Origin: a virus
Reading direction: 5' to 3' (one strand)
IMG/VR virus record: IMGVR_UViG_3300032240_001926
Coordinates: 1-23,986 of that record
DNA length: 23,986 bases
The position numbers and the translations under genes are program-made. This document shows positions 1 to 8,268 of the stretch, one piece after another. The stretch's first letter is position 1; each line of letters begins with the position of its first letter. The notes below the pieces were generated by a model. That model was given only the letters and a program-made list of their open reading frames with translations, made no database searches and was not told where the DNA came from.

Positions 1-640
1 CTTCAGTCCAAGCTTTAGCTGTTTCAGCATCTGTGTGAACAGGTGATGGGTCATCGTGCATTACAGTTTGAATAACCGTATAAGTTGCACCTTTAGGAGT
101 TTTTGCTTTAGCTAATTCAATGATTAAATCACGTCCATTAACAGGGTCAGTAATATCACCTTTAGCCTTCCAAATTGGAATAATTTTGTCAAGGATACCT
201 TCGTTTTTGTAGTTGTGTTTAAAACGCCAGAATTTAACTCCATCCGCTTCGTTATCTCGGTCAACTACTTTAACAATATAAAATTTACGTGGTTTATACG
301 CCTTCGCAAGTTCTTTATCAGATTCTTTACCTGTTGACATTAATTCATCATGAATTTCTGTCAAAGGTGAACGCTCGTTGTCGTTCTTTCCTGGGTCATA
401 GATTTTATTCCATTTACCCTCAACTTGTACTTCGTGATACCAAACTTCTTTGAAGGGTGATGACCCGTCAGGTGTTGGTAAAATACGAAGACGTTTTTGT
501 CCTGAATTTTCATTATTTGGAAGGATAGCCGCAAAGTATTTTTTCATTCTGTCTTCTTGAGACATTTTTGAGGTGTTACTTCCACCTGATTTCGCTTTTT
601 CGTACTGAGCGAGTACAGCATCTAAAGAATTTGTCGCCAT
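1..640 (-). CDS. gp32-like single-stranded DNA-binding protein (5' part, runs off left edge)
   Basis: The protein starts at ATG 640-638 and is open for 213 codons to the window edge, so the C-terminus is missing. It resembles T4 gp32, which coats single-stranded DNA during replication, recombination and repair. Seen: an N-terminal stretch rich in A, K and Q (about residues 1-25), then KRLRILPTPDG (T4 has AVIRFLPSKND at the equivalent place), VEGKWNKIYDP (T4: KNGKWYIETCS), a lysine-rich turn AKAYKPRKFYIVKVVDR, and VKFWRFKHNYKNEGILDKI, matching the T4 segment VFKYRFGKKIWDKI. The T4 zinc-binding region is replaced by a shorter Cys-free stretch, and no cysteine occurs in the visible part. The gene has its own promoter and is not part of the upstream structural unit. 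In T4 the C-terminus is an acidic tail that contacts replication proteins; here it lies outside the window. Confidence 0.85.
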   Translation of the reverse strand, partial: MATNSLDAVLAQYEKAKSGGSNTSKMSQEDRMKKYFAAILPNNENSGQKRLRILPTPDGSSPFKEVWYHEVQVEGKWNKIYDPGKNDNERSPLTEIHDELMSTGKESDKELAKAYKPRKFYIVKVVDRDNEADGVKFWRFKHNYKNEGILDKIIPIWKAKGDITDPVNGRDLIIELAKAKTPKGATYTVIQTVMHDDPSPVHTDAETAKAWTE

Positions 641-667
641 TGTTTATAGAAATTTAAGTTAATAATT

Positions 668-699
668 CAAGTATAGTTGTGTCAGCCGTAATAGTCAAA
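668..699 (-). promoter_or_regulatory. Promoter for the gp32-like gene
   Basis: On the minus strand TTTG (699-696) is followed after 20 bases by TATACTTG (675-668). This closely fits the Bacteroidota primary sigma factor pattern TTTG-N19-21-TAnnTTTG, with one mismatch in the second element. The same bases also read TTGACT-N17-TATACT, near the classical sigma-70 consensus. Transcription would begin around 661, giving a leader of about 20 bases before the ATG at 640. It lies in the 65-base gap after the 225-aa gene and would give gp32 expression independent of the late genes. Confidence 0.6.
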
Positions 700-705
700 T
701 AATTT

Positions 706-1383
706 TTATCTGTAACTGTATGATTGTGTATCATCATCAGAAGCCAAATAATCATTAAAACTATTTTTGATTTCAGAAGGTGAATATCCTTCAACATCAT
801 CTGATGTGATAACATATTCATTTTTTCCTGATTTTTCAATATCTTCCATTTTGTCATCAAAAAAATCAGTTAATTTTTGATTAAATGGACCAGAGTCAAG
901 ACTTCTCAATTCCAATTTTTCTTGTGGAGTCTTCTCTCTATATTTTTCAATCTTTTGTTCAATACTGTTAATCTTATTCATAATATTATCCATTTCAGAT
1001 AATTTACCTTCTAAACTTGAAAGTTGGTTGAATAAGTTTTCAAAGTATTCAGATTGTTTTTCTTCCATATTTTTTTGAGATGTCACTAAATCAGTGATAT
1101 CTAATTCTTCAGTATCACCTGAATCTTCAGTACTTTCTCCTTTGTCGTCTATTTTTTCAACATCAGGGTCATTTTCAACATCCACAGGTGTTGGTTCCGC
1201 AGGAGCTGCAGGAGCAGGTGCGGTAGCATCTGTCGGTGGGACATCCGGTTCACCACCAGGAGGTGGGGGCGGTAATTCTTCACCAGGTGCCGGTGGTAAA
1301 TCAGGAGCGTCTTGCTCCATAATGTATTTGTTGATTTTGTTATATCTTGTTAACTCCTCAATAATTGTTTTAGACACGTCCAT
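706..1383 (-). CDS. Acidic proline-rich coiled-coil protein, probable phage structural or assembly protein
   Basis: A 225-aa protein of unknown function. Residues 1-24 form a short charged, amphipathic segment ending in YIMEQ. Residues about 26-70 are a proline/alanine-rich linker that includes PPPPPGG, encoded by locally GC-richer DNA. Residues about 70-95 are very acidic. Residues about 98-155 look like a coiled coil (EYFENLFNQLSSLEGKLSEM and following). The rest is charged and ends in SYSYR. It starts 4 bases after the stop of the 74-aa gene, with no Shine-Dalgarno, so the two are probably cotranscribed. The extended linker and coiled coil would suit a scaffold, prohead core or virion-associated protein. 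The IMEQ near the N-terminus resembles a T4 prohead protease site (L/I-x-E). No enzymatic motif was seen, and the role is inferred only from composition and location. Confidence 0.7.
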   Translation of the reverse strand: MDVSKTIIEELTRYNKINKYIMEQDAPDLPPAPGEELPPPPPGGEPDVPPTDATAPAPAAPAEPTPVDVENDPDVEKIDDKGESTEDSGDTEELDITDLVTSQKNMEEKQSEYFENLFNQLSSLEGKLSEMDNIMNKINSIEQKIEKYREKTPQEKLELRSLDSGPFNQKLTDFFDDKMEDIEKSGKNEYVITSDDVEGYSPSEIKNSFNDYLASDDDTQSYSYR

Positions 1384-1387
1384 TTTT

Positions 1388-1612
1388 TTAACCGTTCAAT
1401 AATTGTTTATATCCTTGTGTAGTTTCTACATTAATTTTTTTGTTAATTGTCATAGTGTTACCTACTCTTTCAATCAATCCATCTTTCATTCTCACTGTGT
1501 AGCAATCTCCAGTATCCAAATCACAAACTTCTTTATAACCGTTACCTTTGTCGGTTTCAGTAATCCTTGTATTTTTACCAAGGTATCTATCTAAAGCTTC
1601 TTTTGTATTCAT
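1388..1612 (-). CDS. Small conserved-looking hypothetical protein (74 aa)
   Basis: I do not recognise this protein. It has an N-terminal MNTKEALDRYLGKN helix-like start, then what looks like a small beta-rich core, EVCDLDTGDCYTVRMKDGLI, with two cysteines six residues apart, and a lysine/threonine-rich tail. It starts at ATG 1612, preceded by an A-rich leader and the TATTTATAAATA palindrome, and is followed 4 bases after its stop by the 225-aa gene. It is therefore the first gene of a two-gene unit between the baseplate operon and the gp32-like gene. The clean start context and tight spacing argue that it is real. Function unknown. Confidence 0.65.
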   Translation of the reverse strand: MNTKEALDRYLGKNTRITETDKGNGYKEVCDLDTGDCYTVRMKDGLIERVGNTMTINKKINVETTQGYKQLLNG

Positions 1613-1619
1613 AACTTTT

Positions 1620-1631
1620 TATTTATAAATA
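1620..1631 (-). promoter_or_regulatory. TATTTATAAATA palindromic box upstream of the 74-aa gene
   Basis: The minus strand reads TATTTATA at 1631-1624 and, overlapping it, TATAAATA at 1627-1620. The first is the box that recurs upstream of other genes here. The second is identical to the T4 late promoter consensus, but lies only 7 bases from the ATG. It sits in the 34-base gap after the stop of the 2101-aa gene and is the only candidate for starting transcription of the 74/225-aa pair. Confidence 0.45.
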
Positions 1632-1646
1632 TATCATTATTTTGAA

Positions 1647-4600
1647 TTATGCTTGAGTAAGCACATTTATATTGTTTGGGTCGGATAAATTAACAGGATT
1701 CAATATTAAATAAGATTGCTGAACTTTTTCTCTAATACTAGCATAACTTAACGCATTTGTTGAAATATAATTATCATAATATTCATCGGTTTGTTGGGAT
1801 TGTAATGACCAATATTTAATATACAATCTAGTTAAATCTTCTATTATAGTAGCGTTTGTAGAGTAAGCTAATTCTGAATAGTAGTTCTTTAAATATAAAT
1901 CCATAAATTGTAAATTATTCTTTATACTTGGGAATTTAACAATTGGAGATAACTTATTACCAAAAGTTAAACAAGTATATTCCTTTTTATCATCAAATTT
2001 GGTAGGTAAATTTCCAGACCATTTTCTAGATAAATTTACATTTGTTAAATTATTGTTAAAGAACTTAATATTACCGTCTGAATTATTTGAAAGGTATACC
2101 AATGTAAATAAAGCAGCTTTCTTTTGTAGAGTATCTGCAACAATTCCAATTTCTTCAATAACTTTATTATAACTTAATGTTTTACTATCTCCTGTAATTT
2201 TAACATAAGAACTATATGCCGAATTTGTGTCACAACTTTCATTCTTGGTATCCACAGGATTTTGTGTTACAGAATTAGTAGTCTGTTGATTTGCAGCAGT
2301 AACCGTTGTTGCAGATTTAGCTTGTCTATCTTTTTCTTTTTTAACTTGTTCGTAGTAATTTTTAGAAATTTCTAATTTTAAACTCGTTAATAATCCTTGT
2401 TGGTCAGGTAATGTGTAAATTTTTTGTCTTACACCTGAAAATGTAGTTTCAAATGAACCAGGCGCAATACTGTGATTTACTTCAAGTATTAAATAAGGTC
2501 CACTAAACATTGGGACATTTCTTAATGTAAAATACATTACAGGTTGAATAGTCGCATTACCCATAGACTGAACTGTACAAGAGTAGCTTCTATTTTTATA
2601 TAAGTTAAATAAACTAACGTTTTGAGTTTGTGACCTTTTTCCATTTGTTAATTGTGATAATTCATATTGCATTAATAATGACTCCGATGTTGCTTTACCA
2701 ATATCTTGAGCCAAGTTTAAATTGTAAAACATACTTTGTTTTTGTAACCCAAAGTCAACCGCAAATCCAACAACTTTATTTGATTTTTCATTTCCGGTTG
2801 AGCCATCAACAGACTTTAATGGATTATCTTGAGCTTTGTCAATTCTAAATGAGTCATCACAAAATCCATTTTGTTTGGTGTCAATTAAAGTATTACTTGA
2901 TGGGTCTGATGATAATATGTTTACAAATTTAGTATTTGTATCAGTGTAATCAACTTCAGTGAATGTACCAAACATTAAGTTAGCACTTTCTTGAGGTCCT
3001 CCAGCACCATTTTTTTGATTATAAAAGTTAATATATCCCGGCATTGTAAATGTTACAAAGTGATGGTCTTTAAGTATTTCAGCAATAATTGTGTATATTG
3101 AAGTTGCAGGGTCTACAGATTTTATTTTATTGTTAACTTTAAAAATGTCAACTAATATCTTATCCCCAACATCTCGGCTAGCTTTATCTAAAAATAAGAA
3201 AGATTCCATAAATGAGTCTTGGTCAAAGTTGTTAGACGCAACCCATTTATCATTTAAAGCCTTAAACATATCATAGTATTCAACTTTTTCTTTACCCCCA
3301 ACTAATGCCGATGATATTGTTTTGATACTTTCAATTTTAACTGCCGGTAAAGTTTTTTGTAATGTTGTTAATGTATTATTTAATACATTATTTTTAAATA
3401 AATTTTTATTTGCCAAATACAATCTGTTATCACTAATAAAACTAGAAGTCGGATTAGTTGGATTTTTAAAAACGTAACTTGAATACAATTTAATAATTGG
3501 AGCTAATAACTTAATGTTATTTTCAGTAAAAGGGATATCAAATATTTCAAAGAAATTCGTAATACTTGACCCTGTGTTAGAATAAACATTACCACCAATC
3601 GTTGAAAATCCTACGTATTCCCTTAAAGTAACCCATTCGTTAGGGTAATTAAATTGTGAATCCGATAAACTAACCGCATTATTTGCCGTAGGTAATGCGT
3701 TTGGTGTTAAAATTTTATATGACCCAAAATCAATAGGGTCAACCACTAATTGAGTTGTAGAGTCACTAAAGAAAGAATCATAGATTGCTCTATTATAATC
3801 ATATGGGTTTGCTCTTTTTAACACAACATCAACATTTAAAAATTGTGTTAAAGTTTGAAGCTTATTATTAAACTGATTATTTTGAATTTGAGAAATGACT
3901 TGTTGTGAATTAGTACCATTTAAATTAGGTACTTTAAGTAACAACTTCATAATCATTTGGAAATTTTTATATTCTGAAATTGTGGTTGCCTCTGAATTTG
4001 TACTTGAATATTCTTTTTGCGGTTGGGAGAATTTTAAAAATTCTTGTTCAAAAATATCTAATTCATCTTTAGTAAAGACACCAAATATATCTTCAATTTT
4101 AGAATAACCATTTTGATAAATAAATGTAAATTCATTCTGTTGTTTTGAGTCAGAATGTATATTTGTCATATACTCATCATAGTTTGGTTTAGTAATTCCC
4201 GTTGGGTCAAAATATCCAAAATGAGGGTTTGACCAATCTAATCTAACTGAACCATTATATGTACCAGGAACATCAAAATCTTTTTGTAAATCCCCTGTTC
4301 CTGTATTAAAGAATTCATAATATAATTGATTTACATTAGAACCAAATGATGGTAACACATAATAACTTCCGTCATTATTTGTAGTATTTTTAAGTGCACA
4401 AGAATATGTGGAAATGTTTAAATATAATGCCGGGTCGTATGTACTTTCATTACTTGAAATTCTTGTACTATTTGGAGAATACATTTTAAATGTACCGTCA
4501 GACAAATAATACGACATTGTATTATTAATATTTGTATAGTTTAAATCAATTAAATCGTAACCATTATAAAAATAACTAAAATCATTAATTAGTTTAGGAT

Positions 4601-7600
4601 AAAATCCTAATGAAATTGTTTCATATACAAACCCTGGTAAACTTATCACATCAATATTTTTAAGAGTAATATTAAATGTTTCAGTTGTTGATGTTATAGT
4701 ATATGTTGTATCAGTATTACCATCTATAGGGTTATAATCTGATTCGTAATTAAATGACTTCCAACATTCATCTAAAATATCAACACCTGTTTCAAGATAC
4801 GTTTTATAACGGTACCAAATAGAACCATATTTTAAAATCCAAGCATACGGTAATTTGTGTAACCCACCAAATTTTCTAAACGAAGATGCAATATAATCTA
4901 ATTCAGTATAATTCTGATTGCCTGTTCCAGTACCAGTAACTTGCATATATTCTTTATACCTTTCTCTTAAAGTTGCCAAAGGTAATGAATTGAGGAAAAG
5001 ATATGCGGATTGAACATATGCAGTATTTGAACCGTTTTTTTCATTTTGAACTCCATTCTTAATTGAGTTAATAAAGAAAGGAGTATTAAACATTGACGTA
5101 CATTGAGCTTGTGACATCAATCCTTTATAATTGTCATAAAATACACTACCAATAGTTACTAATGAATTTTTAGTATCAGTTAATAAGTTAGTGTAAAAAT
5201 CATTATTAAAATTACTTGTATTAATTTGTTGTGACTTTCTATAATTAAAATTTGTCACGGGTCTATTAAAATCAAAATCCGTATTTTTATCGTAGTTAGT
5301 AACAGTTTTTAATGTTGGATTAAACATTATTGATTGAGAAGTACTATTAAATAAATCATAATTTGAAATACTTTTACCGTCTGAAATGTTAGAGTTAATC
5401 CAATCATTACTAATAAATGGTAACGTGTCGTAAAAATAATATTTGTTGTGAGTACTACCCTGAAAATATGATGTTAATGATTCAGGTTTGTCAAAATCAG
5501 GGATTGGTTGTGAAAAATCTGTTGGGAAATTAAAATATAATTTAGATGGTACTTGTGTTGTTTCATAAATTTCTTGAGTGACAAATCTATCTCTAATATA
5601 TTTGTTCCACGATTCCCCATTACCGTTATTTGAAATATGTTTTAAATAATCATCATAACCCGCAACATCAGGTTTATAATTAACCAATAAATCTAAAAGG
5701 AATGGATTACTTGTACCAATACTACTTGTAATACTTTTTGAAGTCGCTTCAGTAATTAAATTAATTAATTGTGTTTTTTGATTTTCTTCTCTATCAAATC
5801 CTTGGTAATATGTTTGTAACATAATCCTTTCAATTATTTCATAGAAAAATTTTGTTTCGTCTTTATCAGAAAAAATTAAACTACTAATAGGGGTATCAAA
5901 TGTTGATAAAGATAATCTATAAACATCTTTATTTTCATTTTGATTTGAGACATACGGATTCGGAGTACTTTCTCTTTGAGCATATCCCTTAACAAATTCT
6001 TCAACAAATTCAACTTCAGGCCATATCTCATAATTTTGAGATTGGACTGCGTTTTGATATTCAGGTTCACCAGGGTAAGCAATTTCATATTTAGTATCTC
6101 CTGATGCAGTAGTTTCTTTAACTGTAAATAAAGGCCAAGGAAAAACTTCAGAAGTTGATACAGGTTGAGAAGTATTATTACAATTCACATCATTAATTGT
6201 AAATTTACCCTTACGATATTCATTGTTTCTTTGTTCATAAGCTTTAGTATGAACATCATCTAATAATCCATAAAACGCTTCAACACTTACCACAAAAACG
6301 GCAACAATATTTCGGATAGTAGGTGAAAACCCTATACCCGCACCATTTGGGCTTGTCAATATTTTTTCTAATTCATTTGCAATTTTTTCTTCATATGATT
6401 TACGTCTCTCAATTGATTTTTTCTTTAACTCATTAGTATAGTACATAAACGTACTTTCATTACCCTCAAAAACAAAAAACTGATTGGGTACAGGTTTTAC
6501 GTCATAACCATCAGCACTTACCGCAACTGCCCCTCCAATAACTTTAGACAAACTAGCTGTAAATTCAGTTAATCCTGAAGCTGGCGGTTGTTTATGATAT
6601 CTAGCAATATAAGTTGACTCAATATCAATTTGGTCAACAGTAAATGAAATTTCTAAATCTTCTATTTTTATTTTTGATGGTAAACTTAAACTACTTTTAT
6701 TTAATAAATCATTATAATTTAAAATTATTTTATTAAGTTCTTGAATCGCATTTGTTTTATCCTGTTGAGTAATTTCCCCAGTTTTACCTTTAGTATTAAA
6801 TTTAGTCTTAAAAGTATAATATTTTCTTTTTGTAACTTTATCAATAAAAAAATCTGAAGTATCCATATATTGATTAAACCACGAATCCCCACCACCATAT
6901 AAATAAACATTTCCTTGGTACTTCTCAACATTATCTAAATAAGTGTCGCAATCTGTAAGTGGTTGAAAATCAACCTGTCCTGAATTAGTTAAAACATCTT
7001 GAACGAATTTATCTAATTTGTATTGTAATTCCTGAACAGTAATATTTGGAAAGTTTGCAGGTAAAGTACCATTAGCCCTATACTTGTCATAAAGTTGTAC
7101 CATTTTTTGGTATCCCTTTTGAGATGTCTGAACTTCACTAACACTTTGATTACTACTATTTGATGTATTACTTTGTTTTGTTATTGTAAATTTTGATGTA
7201 TACATATGTGGGGTCGCTAACACCTCACCTAAAGTAACTTCCCCAAATGGTCCGTATTTGTACGCTATGAACACTAAAGTAACTATAAAGTTACCTGAAG
7301 ATGAATCATATGATGAATTAAATTTTTGTAGTAACAATGGATACCTAACCGCCTTACCATAAAAACCTTTAAGAGTTAAATAAAATACAGGATATGGTAA
7401 TGTGAAAAATGCTGCGTATGGTGAGTTATTACCTTGTTCAAACATTGAACGTCCTCTTACATCAACAAGTGTAATTGTCACTGTTGGTGTAAATGATGCA
7501 TTAGTTCTCATTTGAATATTTGAGATACCTAAAAATCCATTGTCAATTAAATTACCATCATTTCTAATGTTGTCTCTTAAATCACCAATAGATTGTCCTT

Positions 7601-7952
7601 GTTGTTGTTGGTAATTAATAGACCTAGCAGTATTAACCGCAGCATCAGTACCTAATAATTCACTTAAATAATTGTTAGAAAGAAATTCCCTATCACCAGG
7701 TTTAAGGAAATTAATCTTACCAATAGTAACAGTTTCAGACCCAACTTGATTGTTAGCAACACCGTATACTAATTTACTTCTTGGGGTTAATTTACATTCC
7801 AAGTTAGCGTACATTACTAAATTTTCCTGCTTTACATATCTATCTTCCTTACCATTCTCACCATTTACAGAGTTTGGGTCTACAAGAAAAATGTTTTCAT
7901 AATCTAGGTCAATATATATACTTTCAGATTTGTCAGTGCTGTTAACGGCCAT
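1647..7952 (-). CDS. Giant baseplate structural protein (2101 aa), hub-like C-terminal region
   Basis: The N-terminal region (about residues 140-240) carries ISNIQMRTNASFTPTVTITL, VDVRGRSMFEQGNNSPYAAF and YLTLKGFYGKAVRYPLLLQ, a pattern I associate with large phage baseplate proteins. The middle (about 700-1650) is long, rich in N, S, T and Y, and unassigned. Around residues 1785-1840, SMGNATIQPVMYFTLRNVPM, GPYLILEVNHSIAPGSFETT and FSGVRQKIY resemble the baseplate hub fold family (gp27 / gpD / VgrG type: G-x-P...P, then a V-x-H-x-I-x-PG-F-T strand pair). A linker rich in K, Q and T (about 1850-1910) leads to a C-terminal domain (about 1915-2101) that faintly resembles a lysozyme or glucosaminidase fold. 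The ATG overlaps the end of the 107-aa gene by 11 bases, implying coupled translation. T4 has no baseplate protein this large, so fusion or domain insertion is likely. Naming a single T4 equivalent would be a guess. Confidence 0.75.
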   Translation of the reverse strand: MAVNSTDKSESIYIDLDYENIFLVDPNSVNGENGKEDRYVKQENLVMYANLECKLTPRSKLVYGVANNQVGSETVTIGKINFLKPGDREFLSNNYLSELLGTDAAVNTARSINYQQQQGQSIGDLRDNIRNDGNLIDNGFLGISNIQMRTNASFTPTVTITLVDVRGRSMFEQGNNSPYAAFFTLPYPVFYLTLKGFYGKAVRYPLLLQKFNSSYDSSSGNFIVTLVFIAYKYGPFGEVTLGEVLATPHMYTSKFTITKQSNTSNSSNQSVSEVQTSQKGYQKMVQLYDKYRANGTLPANFPNITVQELQYKLDKFVQDVLTNSGQVDFQPLTDCDTYLDNVEKYQGNVYLYGGGDSWFNQYMDTSDFFIDKVTKRKYYTFKTKFNTKGKTGEITQQDKTNAIQELNKIILNYNDLLNKSSLSLPSKIKIEDLEISFTVDQIDIESTYIARYHKQPPASGLTEFTASLSKVIGGAVAVSADGYDVKPVPNQFFVFEGNESTFMYYTNELKKKSIERRKSYEEKIANELEKILTSPNGAGIGFSPTIRNIVAVFVVSVEAFYGLLDDVHTKAYEQRNNEYRKGKFTINDVNCNNTSQPVSTSEVFPWPLFTVKETTASGDTKYEIAYPGEPEYQNAVQSQNYEIWPEVEFVEEFVKGYAQRESTPNPYVSNQNENKDVYRLSLSTFDTPISSLIFSDKDETKFFYEIIERIMLQTYYQGFDREENQKTQLINLITEATSKSITSSIGTSNPFLLDLLVNYKPDVAGYDDYLKHISNNGNGESWNKYIRDRFVTQEIYETTQVPSKLYFNFPTDFSQPIPDFDKPESLTSYFQGSTHNKYYFYDTLPFISNDWINSNISDGKSISNYDLFNSTSQSIMFNPTLKTVTNYDKNTDFDFNRPVTNFNYRKSQQINTSNFNNDFYTNLLTDTKNSLVTIGSVFYDNYKGLMSQAQCTSMFNTPFFINSIKNGVQNEKNGSNTAYVQSAYLFLNSLPLATLRERYKEYMQVTGTGTGNQNYTELDYIASSFRKFGGLHKLPYAWILKYGSIWYRYKTYLETGVDILDECWKSFNYESDYNPIDGNTDTTYTITSTTETFNITLKNIDVISLPGFVYETISLGFYPKLINDFSYFYNGYDLIDLNYTNINNTMSYYLSDGTFKMYSPNSTRISSNESTYDPALYLNISTYSCALKNTTNNDGSYYVLPSFGSNVNQLYYEFFNTGTGDLQKDFDVPGTYNGSVRLDWSNPHFGYFDPTGITKPNYDEYMTNIHSDSKQQNEFTFIYQNGYSKIEDIFGVFTKDELDIFEQEFLKFSQPQKEYSSTNSEATTISEYKNFQMIMKLLLKVPNLNGTNSQQVISQIQNNQFNNKLQTLTQFLNVDVVLKRANPYDYNRAIYDSFFSDSTTQLVVDPIDFGSYKILTPNALPTANNAVSLSDSQFNYPNEWVTLREYVGFSTIGGNVYSNTGSSITNFFEIFDIPFTENNIKLLAPIIKLYSSYVFKNPTNPTSSFISDNRLYLANKNLFKNNVLNNTLTTLQKTLPAVKIESIKTISSALVGGKEKVEYYDMFKALNDKWVASNNFDQDSFMESFLFLDKASRDVGDKILVDIFKVNNKIKSVDPATSIYTIIAEILKDHHFVTFTMPGYINFYNQKNGAGGPQESANLMFGTFTEVDYTDTNTKFVNILSSDPSSNTLIDTKQNGFCDDSFRIDKAQDNPLKSVDGSTGNEKSNKVVGFAVDFGLQKQSMFYNLNLAQDIGKATSESLLMQYELSQLTNGKRSQTQNVSLFNLYKNRSYSCTVQSMGNATIQPVMYFTLRNVPMFSGPYLILEVNHSIAPGSFETTFSGVRQKIYTLPDQQGLLTSLKLEISKNYYEQVKKEKDRQAKSATTVTAANQQTTNSVTQNPVDTKNESCDTNSAYSSYVKITGDSKTLSYNKVIEEIGIVADTLQKKAALFTLVYLSNNSDGNIKFFNNNLTNVNLSRKWSGNLPTKFDDKKEYTCLTFGNKLSPIVKFPSIKNNLQFMDLYLKNYYSELAYSTNATIIEDLTRLYIKYWSLQSQQTDEYYDNYISTNALSYASIREKVQQSYLILNPVNLSDPNNINVLTQA

Positions 7953-8265
7953 AATAGAAGAAATAATTATCTAATTGATTTTTATAATCTAACAGACTAC
8001 TCTCTAAAGGAAATGGTATTCTCAAAGGATATCCATCAGGTATATTATTTTCCATTCCACCAAATTGTGGGTTAGCTTGTAAAATTAACCAACCAAAATA
8101 TGGAGTATCATAAAATTGTTGTGAAATTTTATCTAAACGAGAACGACCAATTTTATAAGTGTATCTTCTATCTGTAGATTTACTTGTTAATTTAACATAT
8201 GGCACAACAGTTTGTTCCCCGTTAAAAAGGAATGAATTATATCGGTTGTAATACTGAAATGGCAT
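7942..8265 (-). CDS. LysM-like baseplate wedge protein (gp53-like)
   Basis: A 107-aa protein. The core RRYTYKIGRSRLDKISQQFY, then DTPYFGWLILQANPQ and NNIPDGYPLRIPFP, has the LysM layout: a Y-x-h start, a helix with D-x-h-x-x-x-h-Y, a W-x-h-h-x-x-A/N-N segment, and a final G-x-x-L-x-h-P strand. Phage baseplates commonly use such small LysM proteins: T4 gp53 in the wedge, and gpX in P2-like phages. It is shorter than T4 gp53 (196 aa) and is nearly all LysM domain. The start lies 3 bases after the stop of the 1639-aa gene and the end overlaps the 2101-aa start by 11 bases, so the three genes form a tight baseplate operon. In this setting the LysM domain most likely acts structurally rather than binding peptidoglycan. 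Confidence 0.7.
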   Translation of the reverse strand: MPFQYYNRYNSFLFNGEQTVVPYVKLTSKSTDRRYTYKIGRSRLDKISQQFYDTPYFGWLILQANPQFGGMENNIPDGYPLRIPFPLESSLLDYKNQLDNYFFYYGR

Positions 8266-8268
8266 AGT

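Noticed and set aside
1094-1402. Plus-strand open frame of 102 codons rich in S, G and A
   Set aside because: It is antisense to the proline/alanine-rich linker of the 225-aa gene; its composition is fully explained by that repeat-like DNA, and it has no leader or neighbour in support.
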